Source: Bacteroides sp.
GTDB taxonomy: Bacteria > Bacteroidota > Bacteroidia > Bacteroidales > Muribaculaceae
Assembly (NCBI GenBank): GCA_014801525.1
Contig: JAAVEB010000023.1
Span: 1-49,531 of the forward strand
Length of the DNA stretch: 49,531 nucleotides
Direction: 5' to 3'
Numbering within the stretch: position 1 is the stretch's first letter; each line of letters begins with the position of its first letter. This document shows, in pieces, positions 8,469 to 18,200 of this stretch. The notes under the pieces are model-generated. The model searched no databases. It was not told the DNA's origin and saw only the letters and a list, made by a program, of their open reading frames with translations. A program made the position numbers and the translations under genes.

Positions 8469-9916
8469 CACAGGACACAGCAATTGACACCCTCTCTACA
8501 AGAGAGAAAAAATATGAGATTATCACCAATATCAACCGACGAAAGATATTGGTGATAAACGATGTGGTCGATGTAGACCGCACACCCGAACTTGCCTTTG
8601 AAGATTTTGACGCTATATTTATTAATGTGATCAACGGTCTTAACGACTACAATATGCTCGCATTGCGTCTCGCTTCACCGCTTCTGTCGGAAAAGTGCCG
8701 TTTCAAGCCCTGTTTTGTGACGCAGCGCCTCATGGGATGGCTTGGCGGAGCCGAAATCATAATCGACGGTTATGCGGCATCGCCCACCGACCGCACCATG
8801 GCTCAGAAAATCGATGAAATATACGCGTCGATGCGCCGACTCAACTTCCTTCTCGGAACAGAGCCTGTGGTGACTCACGCCGAAGAGATATTCCGACTGG
8901 TGCGTTATGCCATTTCGCGCGGACGTTTCACGTTTAGCTCGGAGCCTATCATCGGGCTTAGCAACGGCTATATGGCTCTGTACAATTATACAATGTGGAA
9001 CACGGGACAGGAGCGCATCGCCGCCCTTGAACGAGAATTTTTCCATAACGAGATGTTGCGTCTGGGCTACATACGCCGAGGACGTTTCATGGACCGCATA
9101 CATGAGTGCCCCCACTGCGGTTCCTCTCACCTGTTCTTCTTCGAGAGCTGCCCCAAATGCTCAAGTTCCGACATACGCCAGCAATCGGTTATCCATCATT
9201 TCCGATGCGCCAACGTGTCGCCCGAAGCGACCTACGAGTGGGACGGCGAATTGCGCTGCCCCAAGTGTCAGCAGCGTCTGCGCCACATCGGTGTCGACTA
9301 TGACAAGCCGTCGGCTATCTACACCTGCAACCAGTGTGAGGAATCGTTCATGTATCCCGACATGAGAGTGCTCTGTTCTTCATGCCAGCGAACCCTGTCG
9401 ACCGACGACCTCATCCCGCGCGACGTCATCGAATATGAATTGACACCCGACGGCATTCACGCTTTCGCCAACAATGAGGTGGCTCACACCATCAGCCAGG
9501 CGGGATTCAACGGCTACACTTCGACCCGCAACTTCATGGACTACTTCAGGCAGTTTGCCACCTCGGCAGTCAACTCGGGAGAAATCCTGGTAGTAGTGCG
9601 TTTTTATGTGTTTGACCCGCTTGCCGACGAAATGGCAGGACTCGACGTGCGTCCGCCGGTGGTTCAGGCAATGAAACGCTTCTCCAATTATAAAAGCACG
9701 ATGTGGGGTAACAACTATTACTTCATGAGCCGCATACGCGAAGGCGAAATAGCCCGTGTGCAGGGTCAGATGGAATATGAGCTGACCGCCGAGCTCAATG
9801 ACTACAAGTCCCACAACCCGGGATTCGTATTTGACCTTATCGAAACCTATATTTATTATCCGAACATGGATCCGGACCAGTTCATATCACGACTGGAGGA
9901 ACACCAACGAGGATAA
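8465..9916 (+). CDS. Cytosolic protein with pseudo-receiver-like N terminus and three zinc ribbons (TackOD1-like)
   Basis: 483 residues, no signal peptide or membrane helix. Residues 25-130 look like an alpha/beta receiver-like fold (RKILVINDVVDVD). Residues 215-307 hold three treble-clef-like Cys clusters: Cys215/218 with 229/232, His244-245/Cys248 with 265/268, and Cys288/291 with 304/307. The last about 150 residues form a further alpha/beta region (EILVVVRFYVFDP...) that I cannot assign. The layout resembles the TackOD1 metal-binding output domain proteins, which I recall beside glycosyltransferases in Bacteroidetes; this was not checked. Its place between the adaptor and the synthase suggests a regulator or scaffold of polymer synthesis, possibly filling the role that c-di-GMP-binding domains play in alginate or cellulose systems. 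That function is inference. Confidence 0.65.
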   Translation: MTQDTAIDTLSTREKKYEIITNINRRKILVINDVVDVDRTPELAFEDFDAIFINVINGLNDYNMLALRLASPLLSEKCRFKPCFVTQRLMGWLGGAEIIIDGYAASPTDRTMAQKIDEIYASMRRLNFLLGTEPVVTHAEEIFRLVRYAISRGRFTFSSEPIIGLSNGYMALYNYTMWNTGQERIAALEREFFHNEMLRLGYIRRGRFMDRIHECPHCGSSHLFFFESCPKCSSSDIRQQSVIHHFRCANVSPEATYEWDGELRCPKCQQRLRHIGVDYDKPSAIYTCNQCEESFMYPDMRVLCSSCQRTLSTDDLIPRDVIEYELTPDGIHAFANNEVAHTISQAGFNGYTSTRNFMDYFRQFATSAVNSGEILVVVRFYVFDPLADEMAGLDVRPPVVQAMKRFSNYKSTMWGNNYYFMSRIREGEIARVQGQMEYELTAELNDYKSHNPGFVFDLIETYIYYPNMDPDQFISRLEEHQRG

Positions 9917-9957
9917 CAGTTAATTTTAATCATTTACTAGCGAAACTAATACACAAA

Positions 9958-11310
9958 ATGACATTTTTGGTCAACTTCATTAAGAGCGTTTTCACCGACA
10001 TCTTCGCGTTGCTGGACGGAATCATGGTCTGTTTCTCAACCAACCTGTCGTGGGAAGTGGCGTTCTCCACATTCTGGTTTCTTTTCATAATAGAGTTTCC
10101 ACGCTATTATGCCCTTGACCTGTGTGTGGCGGTAAAGCACATCGCCACCTGGAGGCAGCGTCGCTCGCGCGAAGCCATCGCGTCGAGAATGCTTTTCATC
10201 GAAAAGCCGCTCGTGTCGATTCTCGCCCCCGGCAAAAACGAAGGAAAACACATATATAAATTAGTAAAATCGCTCCGCGAGCAAACTTATCAAAACTTCG
10301 AGATAATAATCGTCGACGACGGTAGCGACGACACCACCCCGCTGATATGCAAAGACCTTCAGCGCGCCGGCTTCATAACCAAGTTTTTCCGCATGAGAAT
10401 AGGCGGCGGCAAGGCAAGCGCGGCAAACTATGCGGCGTCCCATGCCTCGGGCAAATACATCATCCACCTTGACGCCGACAGCTCGCTCGACCGTGACGCC
10501 ATCGAAAAGATTCTGCTCCCGTTCTATTTTGACCGCAACATCAAGGGCGTTGGCGGCTGCGTGAAAGTGCGCAACGCTCATGACACCCTCTGTTCCTCGG
10601 TCCAGGCGCTGGAATATCTCAAAACAATCATGGTGGGACGAATGGGCACCAATATGCTCGGCATCTACCACATCATTTCAGGTGCGTTCGGAGCCTTTGA
10701 AGTCGAAACGCTGAAACAGATCGGCTATTGGGACATCGGTCCCGGTCTTGACGGCGACATCACGCAAAAGATAAGAAAAGCCGGCTACAAAGTGTGGTTT
10801 GCCAACAACGCCATTTGCATGACCAACGTTCCCACTTCATGGAAGAAGTTGTTCAAGCAGCGCATGCGCTGGTCAAAGTCGCTCGTGAGATTCCGCATCC
10901 GCAAGCATCGCGACATCCTTTGGAGCAACCGAAACTTCAACTTCCTCAACATGATGTCAAATCTCGAGAACATCATCTATGACTGCTGGCTAAACTACGT
11001 GTGGTGCTTCTACATCATCATGCTGGTGTTCATGAATGTCGACCGCTTCTGGGAGATCATCATAATCGGCTATCTCATTCGCATCGCATTCGCAATCGTA
11101 GCATTCGGAGTGATGATGATCGTGACCGAACGCCCGCGCGAAGAATTCAAACTCTTCCCCTATGTTTTCGTGCTGACGTTCTATCACGGATATTTCCTGC
11201 GCATAACGCGCTTGATGGCTCACACGATGGAATTTTTCTTCTTCTCCTCATATAAAGACAAGTGGAATCCCAAAAAGACATCCAATGTCGCCCGAATCGA
11301 AGGAATATAA
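9958..11310 (+). CDS. Processive GT2 polysaccharide synthase (Alg8/cellulose-synthase-like)
   Basis: 450 residues: one or two N-terminal hydrophobic segments (about 4-25 and 34-58), a GT-A domain, and several C-terminal membrane segments (about 340-410). Catalytic motifs are complete: VDDGS (119-123), the DxD-type DAD (172-174), the acceptor-base region GPGLDGDI (261-268) and QRMRW (301-305), the QxxRW signature of processive inverting synthases such as cellulose, hyaluronan, poly-GlcNAc and Alg8 enzymes. It would polymerise a nucleotide sugar at the inner membrane while extruding the chain. The next gene makes a uronic-acid-type nucleotide sugar, so a uronate-containing polymer is a reasonable inference. 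No PilZ domain is visible in the operon. Confidence 0.85.
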   Translation: MTFLVNFIKSVFTDIFALLDGIMVCFSTNLSWEVAFSTFWFLFIIEFPRYYALDLCVAVKHIATWRQRRSREAIASRMLFIEKPLVSILAPGKNEGKHIYKLVKSLREQTYQNFEIIIVDDGSDDTTPLICKDLQRAGFITKFFRMRIGGGKASAANYAASHASGKYIIHLDADSSLDRDAIEKILLPFYFDRNIKGVGGCVKVRNAHDTLCSSVQALEYLKTIMVGRMGTNMLGIYHIISGAFGAFEVETLKQIGYWDIGPGLDGDITQKIRKAGYKVWFANNAICMTNVPTSWKKLFKQRMRWSKSLVRFRIRKHRDILWSNRNFNFLNMMSNLENIIYDCWLNYVWCFYIIMLVFMNVDRFWEIIIIGYLIRIAFAIVAFGVMMIVTERPREEFKLFPYVFVLTFYHGYFLRITRLMAHTMEFFFFSSYKDKWNPKKTSNVARIEGI

Positions 11311-11343
11311 CATCATACCTCACATTAATAATATACACCTTAA

Positions 11344-12681
11344 ATGCCACAACTACAATTCAACCCCGTCGAAGAAGAAAAAACGGCTCTTAAAACAGCA
11401 TCGTTACCCGAGCACCCTGTCATTGGCGTCATCGGACTGGGATATGTAGGACTACCTCTCGCCTGCCTTTTCGCGAAAAAATATCAAGTGACAGGACTTG
11501 ATATTGATGAATCGCGGGTAGCCGCGCTCAACGAAGGCGCCGACCACAAAGAACAATGTGACAAGGACTCGTTAAAAAGCGCCATTGGCAAAGGTCTTAA
11601 ATTCACTTCATCAATAGATGACCTTGCCGGATGCAACGTGTTTGTCGTTTCCGTGCCAACGCCTGTCGGCGATGACTTCCTGCCCGACTTTGCCCCTCTG
11701 CTCGGCGCATCGGAACTCGTCGCAAAAGTAATGAAGCCCGGCGATGTCATTATATATGAGTCTACCGTAAACCCCGGAGCGACGGAAGACGTGTGCGTGC
11801 CCGCGCTTGAACGCGCGTCAGGCATGAAATTCAACCGCGACTTTTATGTAGGATACTCTCCTGAACGCGTCAATCCCGGCAACTCAATCCACACGGTGGA
11901 AAAAATATGCAAAATCACCTCGGGCTCAACTCCTGAGACGGCGAGGTTCGTCGACTGCCTTTACAGCTCGGTGCTTGACGCCGGAACATGCCCGGTGTCG
12001 TCAATCAAAGTGGCAGAGGCGGCTAAGATTCTGGAAAATACCCAGCGCGACGTGAACATCGCGCTGATGAACGAGGTGGCGATTCTTTTCGACGCCATCG
12101 GGATAGACACGCGCGAAGTGATCGACGCGGCAGCCACCAAATGGAACTTCGGGCGCTATACCCCCGGGCTTGTGGGAGGTCACTGCATCAGCGTAGACCC
12201 CTACTATCTCATCAACAAAGCCCGTGAATGCGGAATAGACCCGATGGTGATGGTGTCGGCTCGAACGCGCAACGAAGGGATGGCATCCCACATCGTATCG
12301 CGCCTGCGACGCACAATGAAAGCCAAAGGGATTCAGGTGAAGGACTCGCGAGTGCTGCTTGTGGGCTTCACATTCAAAGCTGACTGCAACGATACCCGCA
12401 ACACTAAAGTATACGACATCTATAATGAGATCTCGGACTTTACAGCAAACATCGACGTGTTTGACCCTAATGTGGAGCCCGACAAAGTTATGAAAAGCCA
12501 TGCGATAAAAGTGATTTCGGACTGGAAAGAAATTTCGGAAAAAAAATATGACGCCGTGATTTTTTGCGTAGCCCATTCCTCTCTTGCCAACTATGACTTC
12601 AAGCCATTGATGGCGGAGCCCTGCGCATCCTTCGACATCATGGGTTCACAGAAACGTCACGATGTCGACGACCGCCTGTAG
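11344..12681 (+). CDS. UDP-sugar 6-dehydrogenase (TviB/WbpO-like nucleotide sugar dehydrogenase)
   Basis: 445 residues with the full three-domain layout of UDP-glucose/GDP-mannose dehydrogenases: NAD-binding IGVIGLGYVGLPLACLFAKK (about 28-47), central helix with the catalytic-Lys region (IKVAEAAKILENTQRDVNIA), and the C-terminal domain opening with the catalytic Cys in VGGHCISVDPYYL. The wording fits the TviB/WbpO/WbpA group that oxidises UDP-N-acetyl-hexosamines to uronic acids better than classical UDP-glucose dehydrogenase, but substrate assignment from sequence alone is tentative. Last gene of the five-gene operon, 33 bases after the synthase, followed by a hairpin terminator. It likely supplies the activated sugar for the GT2 at 9958. 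Confidence 0.85.
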   Translation: MPQLQFNPVEEEKTALKTASLPEHPVIGVIGLGYVGLPLACLFAKKYQVTGLDIDESRVAALNEGADHKEQCDKDSLKSAIGKGLKFTSSIDDLAGCNVFVVSVPTPVGDDFLPDFAPLLGASELVAKVMKPGDVIIYESTVNPGATEDVCVPALERASGMKFNRDFYVGYSPERVNPGNSIHTVEKICKITSGSTPETARFVDCLYSSVLDAGTCPVSSIKVAEAAKILENTQRDVNIALMNEVAILFDAIGIDTREVIDAAATKWNFGRYTPGLVGGHCISVDPYYLINKARECGIDPMVMVSARTRNEGMASHIVSRLRRTMKAKGIQVKDSRVLLVGFTFKADCNDTRNTKVYDIYNEISDFTANIDVFDPNVEPDKVMKSHAIKVISDWKEISEKKYDAVIFCVAHSSLANYDFKPLMAEPCASFDIMGSQKRHDVDDRL

Positions 12682-12688
12682 GACAAAA

Positions 12689-12724
12689 AGGAAGATTGAT
12701 TGCGCACACGATTTCAATCTTCCT
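12689..12724 (+). terminator. Terminator of the exopolysaccharide operon
   Basis: An 11-bp perfect stem (12689-12699 with 12714-12724, arms AGGAAGATTGA/TCAATCTTCCT) and 14-base loop, just past the dehydrogenase stop and followed by AT-rich sequence with a T-run about ten bases later. Confidence 0.6.
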
Positions 12725-12752
12725 CATTAATAGCTTTTTATTTGTTAAAAAA

Positions 12753-12784
12753 TTTGCTTTTTAGCGCCAGATTTGCTATCTTTG
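12753..12784 (+). promoter_or_regulatory. Strong promoter for the 711-residue lipoprotein
   Basis: TTTG (12753-12756), 20 bases, TATCTTTG (12777-12784): a perfect Bacteroidetes consensus. Predicted leader about 80 bases, A-rich before the ATG at 12869, as is typical of well-translated genes in this phylum. Confidence 0.85.
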
Positions 12785-12868
12785 TCCCCAATAATGCAAC
12801 CTCATAATTCATTATTGCAAAACCAACATATAAACTAATTATTAACGCAATACATTTTTTTACTAACC

Positions 12869-15004
12869 ATGAATAGGAAATCTTTCGACTTGCGATTCAA
12901 TCGCAACATCATGGCTGTCGTAGCGACTTCCATGAGCCTATTTTATTTTACCGGCTGTAGCTCGGACAACGAGCCCGGTAAGACTGATGACGTTCCCCAG
13001 CCGGAACTAAGCACCGAATCCTACACAGTGAAGAAAAGTGATGCATCACGTATCATCAACTACGTGAACACCGGTTCACGCACCGATGCGACCGCATCGT
13101 TCGAAATGCCCGAATGCCCGGAAATCCCTGCTGACGCAAAAGACCTCAACGAAACCGACGAATGGGGCGGCAAACCCAACTATCATTGGGGTACTCCCGA
13201 GGCGGGCACTTACTATATCAAAGCCGGCGACAAGATGACCGACGGTTTAAACCTGACCGGAAACGTCACCCTATACATTGCCGGAGAACTCGCAATGTCT
13301 TATATGAACGCACAGAACGAGAACACAATCTATGTGCTTCCCGGCGGTAAATTGACTTTCCCGAGCGCAATCAATCCCGGTATCACCGTTTACAACTACG
13401 GAACAATCGCAGGAAATGTAACTATCGGTGAAACCGCAAAAGTATATTCAGCTGTCGATATTACCGAATGTTCAGAATTCGGCGTAAACGACAACGCTGA
13501 GTTCTACAGCAAGGGTTCAATCATAGCCGACAAAGTTCGCCTGAACGGCAACACTGTCGCTTGCGCATTCATCGCTGAAGACGAAATCATCTTCAATGGC
13601 AAAGGCACCATGAAGGCTTCATACTTCAAGGCAGCCCACATCGGCATGAACTCAGGAAACATCATCCTCGACCAGGACGGACTTATCGACGCCGACGAGC
13701 TTAACGTCACCGACCAGTATGCCCGCGTGAGCGTCGACGGCGACAACGCTGTAGTAGCAGCAAGAAAGTTCTCGACCAACAATCTTACTTGGCCTAAGCT
13801 TACTTTCGCTCCCGCAGTTGTCCTTGACTTCACTGAAGCTTATCTCGCAACCGAGAAGAAAGCTCTTAACGACTTCGAGTTCCAGGTAAGTAACGACAAC
13901 CGCGTGGCATACGTTCCCGCCGCAGGTTGCCACCCGTCTTATCCCGAAGGCACTCCCGACCCCAAACCTGAGCCTCCTACCGTAACTATCGAAAAAATCA
14001 CCGATATCGATCCTCTCGACCCCGACCACGATCACGGCGTGATCTCAGCCACCTGCATCACTTTCGCAGGCAACAAGGCTTATGCGTCTTACCACCTCCG
14101 CGGACAGGGTCAGAAGGGCTGCATCGAAGTTATCGAGGATAAGGGCGAAGGCCTCAACCTCAACTCTTACATGATTTCTCCCGACTATGACTTCAACCAC
14201 CTGATTGTAGACAACGGCAACATCATCACTGTCGGAAACCACGCTGCAAAAGGCGCGTTCATCGGCTCACTTCCCGTTGACTTCGAAGCAAGCGAAACCG
14301 TTCGCAGCGACTTCAAGGTTAAGGAACTCACTACCGACGAGGTTCTCACCCAGGCAGGCAAAGAAGGTGAAATCAAGGCAGGTTACAAGAATGCCGGCGA
14401 CGGAAACTGCGTGATCCGCCAGGGCAACCTCTACTACGTCAACACTTACCGCGGATATGGTTCACTCAACCTCGACTTCTCAAAGGTTAAAGGAACATTC
14501 CACAACACTACCGGTTCTTCAAAGCACATCGCAATTGCCAACGGAAAGGCAGCTATCCTTTCTCTTGACACTTACGACAGCGCGTCTTCATCTTCTACAG
14601 TTAACGTATATGACGCTAACGACAGCAAGTTTGAGACAATCCTTAACAGCTACTCAGCCGGCGTTATCTCTCCCGTTGACGGAAAGAACGTAGTGGCAAT
14701 CGACGGCGACAACATCTACGCTTGCCTTGGCAAGGGCGGTCTTGTTCGCCTCAACGACGGCAAGGAATTCCACGCCGGAACCAACGGCAAAGTTCCCGCC
14801 AACGGCATGGCTATCGACGAGAATTATGTTTATGCAGCAATGGGCAGCTTCGTGTTCGTCCTCAACAAGAGCGACCTCACCGAAGTAACTCACTACCATG
14901 CAGCATCACAGAAGTCAGCCAACTACATCGCTCTTCACGACGGCAAGATCTATGTAGCATTCGGCGAAGACGGTATCCAGGTATTCAAGCTGAACAAGAA
15001 ATAA
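12869..15004 (+). CDS. Large two-part surface lipoprotein: beta-solenoid N-half, beta-propeller-like C-half
   Basis: 711 residues with a lipoprotein signal (FYFTGC, lipid-modified Cys30; SSDNE follows, an acidic tract of the kind that directs surface export in Bacteroidetes). Residues about 120-300 are short repeats alternating beta strands with Gly/Asn turns (GNVTLYIAGE, IIADKVRLNG), reminiscent of bactofilin-like or other beta-solenoid folds. A Pro-rich hinge near 370 (PEGTPDPKPEPP) is followed by about 300 residues with repeated strand patterns (NKAYASYHL, GNLYYVNTY, DNIYACLGKGGLV, NYVYAAMGSFVFVL, GKIYVAFGEDGIQVF) like propeller blades. I do not recognise the family. The perfect promoter, strong terminator and uniform codon choice suggest high expression. 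It may bind the polymer made by the upstream operon, but adjacency is the only support. Confidence 0.65.
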   Translation: MNRKSFDLRFNRNIMAVVATSMSLFYFTGCSSDNEPGKTDDVPQPELSTESYTVKKSDASRIINYVNTGSRTDATASFEMPECPEIPADAKDLNETDEWGGKPNYHWGTPEAGTYYIKAGDKMTDGLNLTGNVTLYIAGELAMSYMNAQNENTIYVLPGGKLTFPSAINPGITVYNYGTIAGNVTIGETAKVYSAVDITECSEFGVNDNAEFYSKGSIIADKVRLNGNTVACAFIAEDEIIFNGKGTMKASYFKAAHIGMNSGNIILDQDGLIDADELNVTDQYARVSVDGDNAVVAARKFSTNNLTWPKLTFAPAVVLDFTEAYLATEKKALNDFEFQVSNDNRVAYVPAAGCHPSYPEGTPDPKPEPPTVTIEKITDIDPLDPDHDHGVISATCITFAGNKAYASYHLRGQGQKGCIEVIEDKGEGLNLNSYMISPDYDFNHLIVDNGNIITVGNHAAKGAFIGSLPVDFEASETVRSDFKVKELTTDEVLTQAGKEGEIKAGYKNAGDGNCVIRQGNLYYVNTYRGYGSLNLDFSKVKGTFHNTTGSSKHIAIANGKAAILSLDTYDSASSSSTVNVYDANDSKFETILNSYSAGVISPVDGKNVVAIDGDNIYACLGKGGLVRLNDGKEFHAGTNGKVPANGMAIDENYVYAAMGSFVFVLNKSDLTEVTHYHAASQKSANYIALHDGKIYVAFGEDGIQVFKLNKK

Positions 15005-15029
15005 ATCCACCTCCATCCCAAGGAGAAAC

Positions 15030-15069
15030 AAAAAGAGAGGCTTGCGGATTGCCGCAAGCCTCTCTTTTT
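15030..15069 (+). terminator. Terminator of the 711-residue lipoprotein gene
   Basis: A perfect 18-bp stem (15030-15047 with 15052-15069) closing a 4-base ATTG loop, with an A-tract on one side and TTTTT on the other: a very strong intrinsic terminator starting about 25 bases after the stop. Confidence 0.95.
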
Positions 15070-15169
15070 GGTCATTAAACGACAGCCTCCACGCCCTGCC
15101 ACACACCCAGGCGGCGCCCAGTCCGGAGTTCAAGCACAAAACACGCGCACGGAATAAGCGCACATTTTT

Positions 15170-15201
15170 TTTGCTGATTTAATAATAATTGTGTAATTTT
15201 G
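15170..15201 (+). promoter_or_regulatory. Promoter for the hybrid histidine kinase
   Basis: TTTG (15170-15173), 20 bases, TAATTTTG (15194-15201), a full consensus match; predicted leader about 45 bases to the ATG at 15249. Confidence 0.8.
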
Positions 15202-15248
15202 AACGATAATACCAATAAACCACAAAAACACTTGCAAAGCTATAGCTT

Positions 15249-18200
15249 ATGGAATACTTAAAGATAGGCGCTATTTTCAAATGCCTTATTCTAGCCATCT
15301 ACTTCATCGCTCCGGCACGTGTCAATGCACAGGGCTCCGGCGACAACGAAGAACGGAAGCAGCTGCTTGTCATCAACGCCTTGAACGAGATGGCTCCATG
15401 GAGCCAGAGTTTTATCGCGCAAATTCTCACTGAAGGCGGAATCTCAGGCAAATACATTGCAACCGTCACCAACATGAACAGCACGTTCATCACAAATGAC
15501 ACTATTTACCAGCGCACCGCCGACGGAATCATCAATTCAATCGGTCCCAACGCCCCCGACGGAATCGTATTGATCGGCGACCCCTCGTTCACTTTGCTCG
15601 ACCACATTGTTGAAACATGGGGCTCAGTGCCCATGCTTCTCATCGGAAACAACGACAAAGTGGGGCTTCCGTCTTATTATTTCACAGGGTCGCAAGGGGT
15701 CGACACCGACGATGAATTGATCCCGTTGAATGAATTGCGCGAAAAATTCCACTATAATATGAGCTATGTGGAATCGCCCATCATGTTCCGCGAGACTATC
15801 GACCTGATGATTTACATGAATCCTCATCTTGACAAAATCGTCTTCGCCGCCGACGAGCTATGGGAAAACCGCAACCTCAACCGCAGCATCCGCTCCTACA
15901 TCCAATCACATTACCCCGGCATAGCTTATGAATGGCTTGTAGGCAAAGCTGCCAACTCCCGCCATCTCATAGACTATCTTATGAGCGACAACAAGAAGAT
16001 GGGCTTTCTATTCTCATCATGGTTCTATGCTGAGACCGACGCCAACGGGCGTCCCACGCTCGTCATGGGCGACTACAAGTCAATCAGCCAGGCAAAACAT
16101 GCCGTCTACGCCTTGCGCGAGGCATATCTGACATCGGGAGTGCTCGGAGGCTATTATCCAGATAAAGAAAAAACAGAAAAAGCAGTCATTGCCGCAATCC
16201 AGAAAATGGTAGAGACAGGCAATCTCGCCAATCATCCGTTCTTCTATCCCGAATTTCCCGCCGACTTCCATAATGTGGTCAACTATCCTCAACTGCTTGT
16301 CGACGGATATAAAGTCAAAGACTGCCCCGCAGACACTGTGTTCATAAACCGCACGGAACGCTCAATCAAAGATTACATCTGGCTCATCGCGCTCGCAGCG
16401 TTCATCATCCTTGCCTTGATCGTGTTCATTCTCGTGAACTCCTACATGCAGAAGGCGCGCAACAAATTCTACAAAACCCAGGAAACACTCCTCAAGAATA
16501 TGCCTATAGCATTTGCCAGCGGCAGAGTGCATATGGACGCTAACGGAGAGGTGACTGACGTGACCTATCAGCAGACCAACACTATTTTCGAGACGATAGT
16601 TCCAATTGACGGCGGACACACGATACTCAGCAATGAGAAGCATCGCTCTCTGATGAAAGAGGTTGTGACTGAAGGCAAGTCAGTGACGCTTCCATTGCAT
16701 TTCACAAACAACGACTCATATTACGATTTAGTCATCACCCCGGGAAACGATCCCGGAACAGTGCAGGCTTTCGGAATTAATAACACTAAAATACGTCGCG
16801 CCGAGGCAGAGTTGCGCGAATCGCGCAAACAGCTCGCCATGACCCTTAATGTCGCTCACATCATTCCGTGGCAGTGGGACATCAAGGCACAACGCATTTA
16901 CTGCGAAGCCAAGACAACCAACAAGATTTTTGGCAACAACAATTTAGATCTGAAGGACCGCAGCGTCACAATGATCGACTCAAACGAATACTTCCAGCGC
17001 ATTCATCCCGAGGATCTCGCCGGTGTTCGTCAATGCTATCAGGACTTGATCGAAAAGCGCAAAAAGTTTGTGAAGCAAGAGTTCCGCTACGTTGTCAACA
17101 AAGACGGCATGCCCCACACCGACTGGGTTGAAGTCAACGCCACCGTCGACCAGCTTGATGAGGGCGGAAACCCCATATCGCTCATCGGCTCGATGCTGAT
17201 CATTACCGAACGCAAAAAGCAGGAAAACTCAATTCTGATCGCCAAGGAACACGCAACCGAAAGCGACCGACTGAAATCAGCGTTCCTTGCCAACATGAGC
17301 CATGAAATACGCACTCCGCTCAACGCAATCGTGGGATTCTCCAACCTGCTTGCCCAGACTGACGATCCATCGAAGAAAGAGCAGTTCATGGACATCATCG
17401 AGAACAACAACCAGCTGCTTCTCCAGCTGATAAGCGATATTCTCGACCTTGCCAAGGTAGAAGCCAACACCCTCGAATTCATCTATCACCCCACCGATTT
17501 GAACGAGTTGATAAGGAACATCGAGAACACGGTGAAAATGCGAGTTAAGCCGGGCGTAATGCTCAATTACACTCTCGGGGCTGCGGAATGCATCGTTGAG
17601 ACTGAGCGCAACCGCTTGTCACAAGTGTTGATCAACATGCTCACCAACGCCACTAAATTCACTGACCGCGGCAGCATCACATTCGGCTACGAGTTGCGCG
17701 GACCTGAAATTTACTTCTTTGTGCGCGACACCGGCATAGGCATCTCACCCGAAAAGCAGGCAAGCGTGTTCCAGCGTTTTACCAAGCTCAATGACTTCGC
17801 CCCCGGCTCAGGACTCGGACTGTCGATAAGCCAGAGCATTATCGAAAAGATGGGAGGCCGCATAGGCGTCGAGTCGCCCGGGCTCGGATTCGGCTCCACT
17901 TTCTGGTTCACGATACCTTTTAAAGAAGTAAAATCGGAAAAAATCGCGGCTCAGAAAACCGAACCGGTTCAAAAAGCGAAAATCGAGAAGAAGAAACTCA
18001 CCCTTCTCATCGCTGAAGATAACGAGAGTAACTATCTCCTCTTTGACACGATTCTCTCCAACGACTACAACCTCATCCACGCATGGGATGGAGTAGAAGC
18101 GGTGGAACTGTTCAAGCAGCACAATCCCGACATGATCATCATGGACATCAACATGCCCAACATGGACGGATATGAGGCAACCCGCGAAATCAGGAAACTG

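Noticed and set aside
9540..9916. Degenerate GGDEF domain at the end of the zinc-ribbon protein
   Set aside because: The strand pattern is vaguely similar but neither a GGDEF-like signature nor the metal-binding Asp is visible.
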